Part shown: piece by piece, positions 21,994 to 24,263 of the stretch | Position numbering within the stretch: the stretch's first letter is position 1 | How the letters are laid out: every line of letters begins with the position of its first letter | Origin: an uncultured Oscillospiraceae bacterium | Lineage (GTDB): Bacteria > Bacillota > Clostridia > Oscillospirales > Acutalibacteraceae | Length of the DNA: 24,263 nt | Direction: 5' to 3' | Assembly (NCBI GenBank): GCA_902492895.1 | Contig: CABUNG010000033.1 | Span: 1 to 24,263, forward strand | The notes under the pieces: model-generated | Database searches by the model: none | The model's input: the letters and a program-made list of their open reading frames with translations, nothing else | Told to the model about the DNA's origin: nothing | Translations under genes and position numbers: made by a program

Positions 21994-24039
21994 ATGAATC
22001 TGAACCTGGATACCCCCATCCAGTTTATCAAAGGGGTGGGCGAACGCCGCGCCGCGCAGTTTGCCCGCCTCGGCGTCACCACAGCCGGCACCCTGCTGCG
22101 CCACTATCCCCGCCAATACGAGGACTGGACCGCCATCGTCCCCATCGCGTCCGCCCCCGCGGGCGAGCCCTGCTGCATCCGCGCCACGGCCATGACCGCG
22201 CCGCAGGAGCACCGGGTGCGCAAAGGGCTGTCCCTGTTCCGCTTCACGGCCACCGATGGGGTGAGCGTGCTCCATGTCACCCTTTTCAACAACAAATATG
22301 CCGCCGCCAAGATCCGGAAGGGAGAGGAGTATCTCTTTTTCGGTACGGTCGGCGGCACCTTCCGCCGGGCGGAGATGACCTCCCCCCTCATCGAACCGGC
22401 CGAGGGCGGGGCCCGTATCCGGCCGATCTATCCCCAGACCGAGGGCCTGACCTCCCGCGTCATCGAAACCGCGGTGGCGAACGCCCTGACGGCGCTCGGG
22501 ACGGGTCTGGACGACGACCCGCTCCCCTTTTCCATGCGGCAGGCGCACAACCTCTGCACCCGCCGCTATGCGCTCGAAAACATCCATTTCCCGGCCGACC
22601 ACCGGGCCCTTTCGGTTGCCCGGCGGCGGCTGGTGTTCGAAGAGCTGCTGCTGCTCCAGCTCGGTCTGCTGCGTCTGAAAGGGCGCACCCGCGCGGAGAC
22701 GGGCGCCCGGATCGGCCGGGATTTTTCGGACGAGTTCTGGCCGCTGCTCCCCTTTTCCCCCACCGGGGCCCAGCGCCGCGCGGTGCTGGAATGTATCCGG
22801 GACATGGGCGGCGCGGCGCCGATGAGCCGCCTGGTCCAGGGAGATGTGGGCAGCGGCAAGACGGCTGTGGCCGCCGGGGTCGCCTTCACCGCCATCCGGA
22901 ACGGGTACCAGGCCGCCATGATGGCGCCGACCGAAATTTTGGCCGAACAGCACGCCCGCTCCCTCTCCGCCCTGCTCGAGAAAGGGGGGATCCGGGTCGG
23001 CCTTCTGACCGGCTCCCTCTCCGCCGCAGAAAAACGGCAGGTACTCACCGACACCGCACAGGGGCGCATCCACCTGCTGGTGGGGACCCACGCGCTGCTG
23101 TCGGAAGGGGTGTCGTTTGCCCGGCTGGGCCTGGTCATTACGGATGAACAGCACCGCTTCGGGGTGGCGCAGCGGGCGGCCTTGGCCGCAAAGGGGGAAA
23201 ATCCTCACCTGCTGGTCATGTCCGCCACCCCCATCCCCCGCACTCTCGCCCTGATTCTGTACGGGGATCTGGACGTCTCCATACTCGACGAGCTGCCCCC
23301 CGGCCGCCAGCCCATCGCCACCTTCGCCGTGGGCAGCGATAAGCGGGAACGGGCGTATACCTACGTGCGCCGTCATCTGGACGAGGGACGGCAGGCGTAT
23401 GTGGTCTGTCCTCTGGTCGAGGATGGGGAAACCGATCTCGCTTCGGCCGCGGCTTTCTTTGAAAAGCTGGCGGCGGGTCCGCTGCGGCACTACTCCCTGG
23501 GTCTCCTCCACGGCCGGATGAAGTCCGCTGAAAAGGAGACGGTCATGCGGGAATTTGCGGCGAACCGGATACAGGTGCTGGTCGCCACCACCGTCATCGA
23601 GGTGGGGGTGGACGTGCCGAACGCGGTGATCATGGTCATCGAAAATGCCGAGCGCTTCGGCCTCGCCCAGCTCCATCAGCTGCGCGGCCGGGTCGGGCGG
23701 GGACAATACGCCTCTACCTGCATTCTGATCTCCGACGCCAGAAACGACGAGGCCGTCCGGCGGCTGCGGGCTATGTGCGAGACGAACGACGGTTTCCGCA
23801 TCGCGGACGAGGATTTGAAGCTGCGGGGCCCCGGTGATTTTTTCGGGAATCGTCAGCACGGCCTGCCCAACCTCAAAATCGCCGATCTGATGGGGGACAT
23901 GCCCCTGTTCAAGGAAGCGCAGGAGGCCGCTGCGCGGCTGATGGAAGAGGATCCGGCCCTGGAAACGGCGGAAAACCGTCCCCTGCAGGCGGAAGTGGAT
24001 CGTCTTTTCTCTCAGGTGGGCGAACAGGGACTCAATTGA
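21994..24039 (+). CDS. recG: ATP-dependent DNA helicase RecG
   Basis: The 681-residue branch-migration helicase remodels stalled forks and Holliday junctions. The N-terminal wedge/OB domain spans about 1-165 (IQFIKGVGERRAAQFARLGV; ATDGVSVLHVTLFNN). Walker A GDVGSGKT lies near 283-290, the DEQH box (ITDEQHRFGV) near 383-386, SATPIPRTLAL near 410, and motif VI QLRGRVGRG in the C-terminal helicase lobe, followed by the family's DFFGNRQHGLP. ATG 21994 follows GGAGG by seven bases; the frame is open back to 21778 but that part lacks homology and overlaps the divergent small gene. No strong terminator is visible in the 171 bases before the tRNA. Confidence 0.96.
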   Translation: MNLNLDTPIQFIKGVGERRAAQFARLGVTTAGTLLRHYPRQYEDWTAIVPIASAPAGEPCCIRATAMTAPQEHRVRKGLSLFRFTATDGVSVLHVTLFNNKYAAAKIRKGEEYLFFGTVGGTFRRAEMTSPLIEPAEGGARIRPIYPQTEGLTSRVIETAVANALTALGTGLDDDPLPFSMRQAHNLCTRRYALENIHFPADHRALSVARRRLVFEELLLLQLGLLRLKGRTRAETGARIGRDFSDEFWPLLPFSPTGAQRRAVLECIRDMGGAAPMSRLVQGDVGSGKTAVAAGVAFTAIRNGYQAAMMAPTEILAEQHARSLSALLEKGGIRVGLLTGSLSAAEKRQVLTDTAQGRIHLLVGTHALLSEGVSFARLGLVITDEQHRFGVAQRAALAAKGENPHLLVMSATPIPRTLALILYGDLDVSILDELPPGRQPIATFAVGSDKRERAYTYVRRHLDEGRQAYVVCPLVEDGETDLASAAAFFEKLAAGPLRHYSLGLLHGRMKSAEKETVMREFAANRIQVLVATTVIEVGVDVPNAVIMVIENAERFGLAQLHQLRGRVGRGQYASTCILISDARNDEAVRRLRAMCETNDGFRIADEDLKLRGPGDFFGNRQHGLPNLKIADLMGDMPLFKEAQEAAARLMEEDPALETAENRPLQAEVDRLFSQVGEQGLN

Positions 24040-24115
24040 GAATCCTCCGAAGCGGGCTTTCCAAACGGCCGCTCCCATATCCTCATATAAAGAATGTCCG
24101 ATTTCGAAAAACCTG

Positions 24116-24144
24116 TTGACAAACCGGCCTGTTCCGCTTATAAT
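24116..24144 (+). promoter_or_regulatory. Consensus promoter of the tRNA-Asp transcript
   Basis: TTGACA (24116-24121) and TATAAT (24139-24144) are separated by exactly 17 bp, a full sigma-A consensus typical of stable RNA genes. Confidence 0.93.
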
Positions 24145-24150
24145 AGACAA

Positions 24151-24171
24151 CGTTGTGACGCTGTCACAGCG
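24151..24171 (+). other. Hairpin/palindrome at the start of the tRNA transcript
   Basis: Arms CGTTGTGAC and GTCACAGCG pair (one T-G wobble) around GCT, starting about where transcription should begin. It could be a processing hairpin in the precursor or a protein site. Confidence 0.45.
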
Positions 24172-24210
24172 TTCGGTGCGGGGCCTGATCCCGTCCGGTT
24201 TTGCAAAAGT

Positions 24211-24263
24211 GGCCCGGTAGTTCAGTTGGTTAGAACGCTAGCCTGTCACGCTAGAGGTCGACG
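24211..24263 (+). tRNA. tRNA-Asp (anticodon GTC), 5' part
   Basis: The gene starts at GGCCCGG (acceptor strand), then TA, a D arm GTTC-AGTTGGTTA-GAAC, and an anticodon arm CTAGC-CTGTCAC-GCTAG with anticodon GTC. The window ends in the variable/T-arm region, so the 3' third is missing. It may head a tRNA cluster to the right. Confidence 0.95.

Overview
The window looks like chromosomal DNA from a GC-rich, low-oxygen Firmicute, most likely a gut Clostridia/Oscillospirales-type bacterium. This is inferred from gene content: strong AGGAGG ribosome sites, frequent GTG/TTG starts, Rex, a HrcA-type CIRCE box, the Asp23-FakA (YloU-YloV) pair, a UPF0313 radical SAM protein and a short aconitase. No 16S or other taxonomic marker is present, so the assignment is tentative.

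Region 1 (1-5580) is a sugar-use locus. Reading leftwards from about 4370, it encodes a lipoprotein sugar-binding protein, two ABC permeases, a 74-residue membrane protein and the start of a GH112 galactosyl-hexosamine phosphorylase that runs off the left edge. A divergent AraC-type regulator at 4682-5533 faces it. Both promoters are visible, as are candidate AraC sites: a direct repeat with exact 21-bp spacing beside the operon -35, and a palindrome over the araC -10. The likely job is uptake and phosphorolysis of lacto-N-biose/galacto-N-biose-type disaccharides, which occur in mucin and milk glycans.

Region 2 (5672-7285) holds a leftward XRE regulator, a membrane-anchored ComEC-like metallo-beta-lactamase-fold protein and a DUF3006 protein. 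A perfect 11+3+11 palindrome lies upstream of the regulator. Region 3 (7360-7768) is a non-coding, hairpin-packed 409-bp stretch bounded by inverted copies of a 21-bp sequence that is itself a hairpin. This is the most unusual structure in the window and reads like a miniature repeat element.

Region 4 (7866-10130) is a second XRE regulator with a YgiQ-type radical SAM gene. Regions 5 and 6 (10130-13220) hold a structured non-coding stretch, a Gfo/Idh/MocA oxidoreductase, a 59-residue ribbon-helix-helix protein with its own promoter and terminator, and thioredoxin reductase. Region 7 (13290-16690) has a perfect CIRCE element between trxB and hsp20, then a leftward aconitase-rex pair with a near-consensus promoter.

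Region 8 (16730-21300) runs rightwards: an orphan peptide-binding-type lipoprotein, Asp23/YloU, FakA/YloV and an acyltransferase-like protein. Region 9 (21301-24263) holds a hairpin-rich gap, a 77-residue leftward protein with a terminator, recG, and the first part of a tRNA-Asp gene behind a consensus promoter.

The genes are mostly ordinary for such a genome. I see no clear evidence of a wholly new enzymatic system. The best novelty candidates are the 409-bp repeat-like element and several small regulator/operator pairs.
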